The notes below the pieces were generated by a model. It searched no databases. It was not told the origin of the DNA and worked only from the letters and a program-made list of their open reading frames with translations. Positions 4,901 to 5,799 of a stretch of 5,799 bases of DNA are shown piece after piece; the first letter of the stretch is position 1; each line of letters starts with the position of its first letter. The translations under genes were made by a program, and so were the position numbers. Origin of the DNA: Ruminococcus sp. UBA4350 (GTDB taxonomy: Bacteria; Bacillota; Clostridia; Oscillospirales; Ruminococcaceae); assembly GCA_002394125.1 (NCBI GenBank), contig DGSY01000131.1, positions 1 to 5,799 of the forward strand, given 5' to 3'.

Positions 4901-5799
4901 TCAGCTGTTTGCATCTTCCAGATATGCGTCGATCGCAGCGCTGGACATACTGACGATCTCGCTCCACTGGAGCTGACCCTTCGAGGTCGCACGGATACCG
5001 GTCTCGTTGGAATCGAGGATCTTCGTGACGTCGGTCGAAACTGCGGTGTAGAAATCGTAGTGCGGATTTGCCTTCGCGATCTCGTGGCACTTGTGCAGCA
5101 TATCGATCATCTCATCGCTCCAGCCGTAGTCCTTGCGGAGCTGCTCGGTACCGAGCTCGGTTGCGCGCTCATCGGTGATCGCGAGACGCTTGCAGGCTGC
5201 GAACTTCGCAACGCCCTCCGGATTCTGGCCGCCCTTGACCATGACATAACCGTCGAGGCCGCAGGGGATGTAATACTCATCAGCATTCGGATCCTTCGGC
5301 ATCGGAACGAACATTGCGTTCTCGCCGAAATCGTTCTTCCATGTGTCGTTATACATTGCCCATGCGCCGCACGGATAGAACAGCGTCTTGCCCTCGCCGA
5401 TGTAGCTCGGCATTGCGGTCCAGCCGAAGTCGCCGACACCGATCGCAACGCAGTTTGTCGTGCCGAGCTCATACATCCAGTTCTGGAGACGCTCGATCGC
5501 GGGATCCTTCATGTTGTTGACGAGCTTGCCGTCCTTGATGCCGATATACGGCACGCCGCAGGTCGCGGAGAGGCCGCCCTCGAACCACCAGCCGTCAATA
5601 CCGTACTGGCCGTTGTCGGGATCGACAAACTGTGTCAGAGCATCCTGGAAAGCAGTCCAGTCCCACTTATCCTCAGCGAACAGCTTTGCCGGATCCTTCA
5701 GGCCGTTCTCCTCAATGGTATCGCGGTTGTAGATGACGACGCAGTTGTCGCCGGAGATATCGTTGACGATGACATAGTGCTTGCCCTTCCACTGGAAGA
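4901..5799 (-). CDS. ABC transporter extracellular solute-binding protein (family 1), 5' truncated by the window
   Basis: The reading frame is open to the right edge, giving 298 visible C-terminal residues; the start and lipoprotein signal lie outside. The visible part begins FQWKGKHYVIVNDISGD and contains the typical VVIYNRDTIEENGLKDPAKL segment followed by KWDWTAFQDALTQF, as in family 1 sugar- or oligosaccharide-binding proteins (the YYNK..F...GL.dP..tW.F pattern). It then has GLDGYVMVKGGQNPEGVAKFA and a helical C-terminus ending YLEDANS. Such lipoproteins hand substrate to two permeases and an ATPase; none of these is visible here. The substrate cannot be deduced. Codon choice (AAC, ATC, TTC, GGC) is strongly biased, consistent with high expression. 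A GTG at 5554 is internal, not a start. A strong terminator follows. Confidence 0.9.
   Translation of the reverse strand, partial: FQWKGKHYVIVNDISGDNCVVIYNRDTIEENGLKDPAKLFAEDKWDWTAFQDALTQFVDPDNGQYGIDGWWFEGGLSATCGVPYIGIKDGKLVNNMKDPAIERLQNWMYELGTTNCVAIGVGDFGWTAMPSYIGEGKTLFYPCGAWAMYNDTWKNDFGENAMFVPMPKDPNADEYYIPCGLDGYVMVKGGQNPEGVAKFAACKRLAITDERATELGTEQLRKDYGWSDEMIDMLHKCHEIAKANPHYDFYTAVSTDVTKILDSNETGIRATSKGQLQWSEIVSMSSAAIDAYLEDANS

Noticed and set aside
4901..5554. Treating the GTG at 5554 as the start of the solute-binding protein
   Set aside because: The frame stays open to the window edge and the upstream translation matches the conserved family 1 binding-protein sequence, so the GTG is internal.
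1..5799. CRISPR array, tRNA, rRNA or known riboswitch
   Set aside because: The only repeats are the two-copy tandem units and short dispersed hairpins; no cloverleaf, ribosomal or recognised aptamer sequence was seen in the intergenic regions.

Overview
The window looks like chromosomal DNA from an Oscillospiraceae-type Firmicute, most likely a Ruminococcus or close relative. The reasons are a type I dockerin whose second repeat has the DAQTILQYYT form typical of ruminococci, a GerA-type spore-germination protein, a DUF421/DUF4363 pair, strong AGGAGG-type ribosome binding sites, GC-rich coding DNA and AT-rich promoters. The genus is an inference; no rRNA or other marker gene is present.

Layout from left to right. 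(1) Positions 1-266 carry no gene. They hold a leftward promoter (P1), the terminator of the next operon, and one whole copy plus the start of the second copy of a 122-bp tandem duplication. (2) A two-gene leftward operon, DUF421 membrane protein (1312 to 632) then a small DUF4363-type protein (635 to 267), is joined by a 4-nt ATGA overlap. (3) Positions 1313-1536 form a divergent intergenic region in which a 56-bp promoter block occurs twice, 95 bp apart, with a GC-rich hairpin between the copies (P2 and P3). (4) A rightward gene (1537-3060) encodes a secreted protein with WG-type repeats and a C-terminal dockerin. (5) Two back-to-back terminators separate it from a convergent leftward gerA homologue (3282-4742). 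(6) Upstream of gerA lie a TATAAT box flanked by two identical 10-bp palindromes, then a strong terminator closing a leftward, 5'-truncated gene for an ABC-transporter solute-binding protein (4901 to past 5799).

Functional picture. Two units have spore-envelope connections: gerA directly, and DUF421 by analogy with DUF421 genes carried in mobile spoVA operons of Bacillus. The other two, the dockerin protein and the solute-binding protein, belong to the cell-surface or carbohydrate-scavenging side of a gut or rumen bacterium. The units look independently transcribed, each with its own terminator.

The least ordinary feature is the intergenic architecture. Three copies of one long promoter-like block (ATCCATTGCA, 17-bp spacer, TATAA) occur, two rightward before the dockerin gene and one leftward at the window edge, so inverted copies flank the DUF421 operon. 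GC hairpins with an AGT loop lie next to these blocks and in the tandem duplication. A separate short motif, ATTCCTAAAG followed by CTCCG, recurs in three gene-end regions. I see no complete new defence or mobile system.
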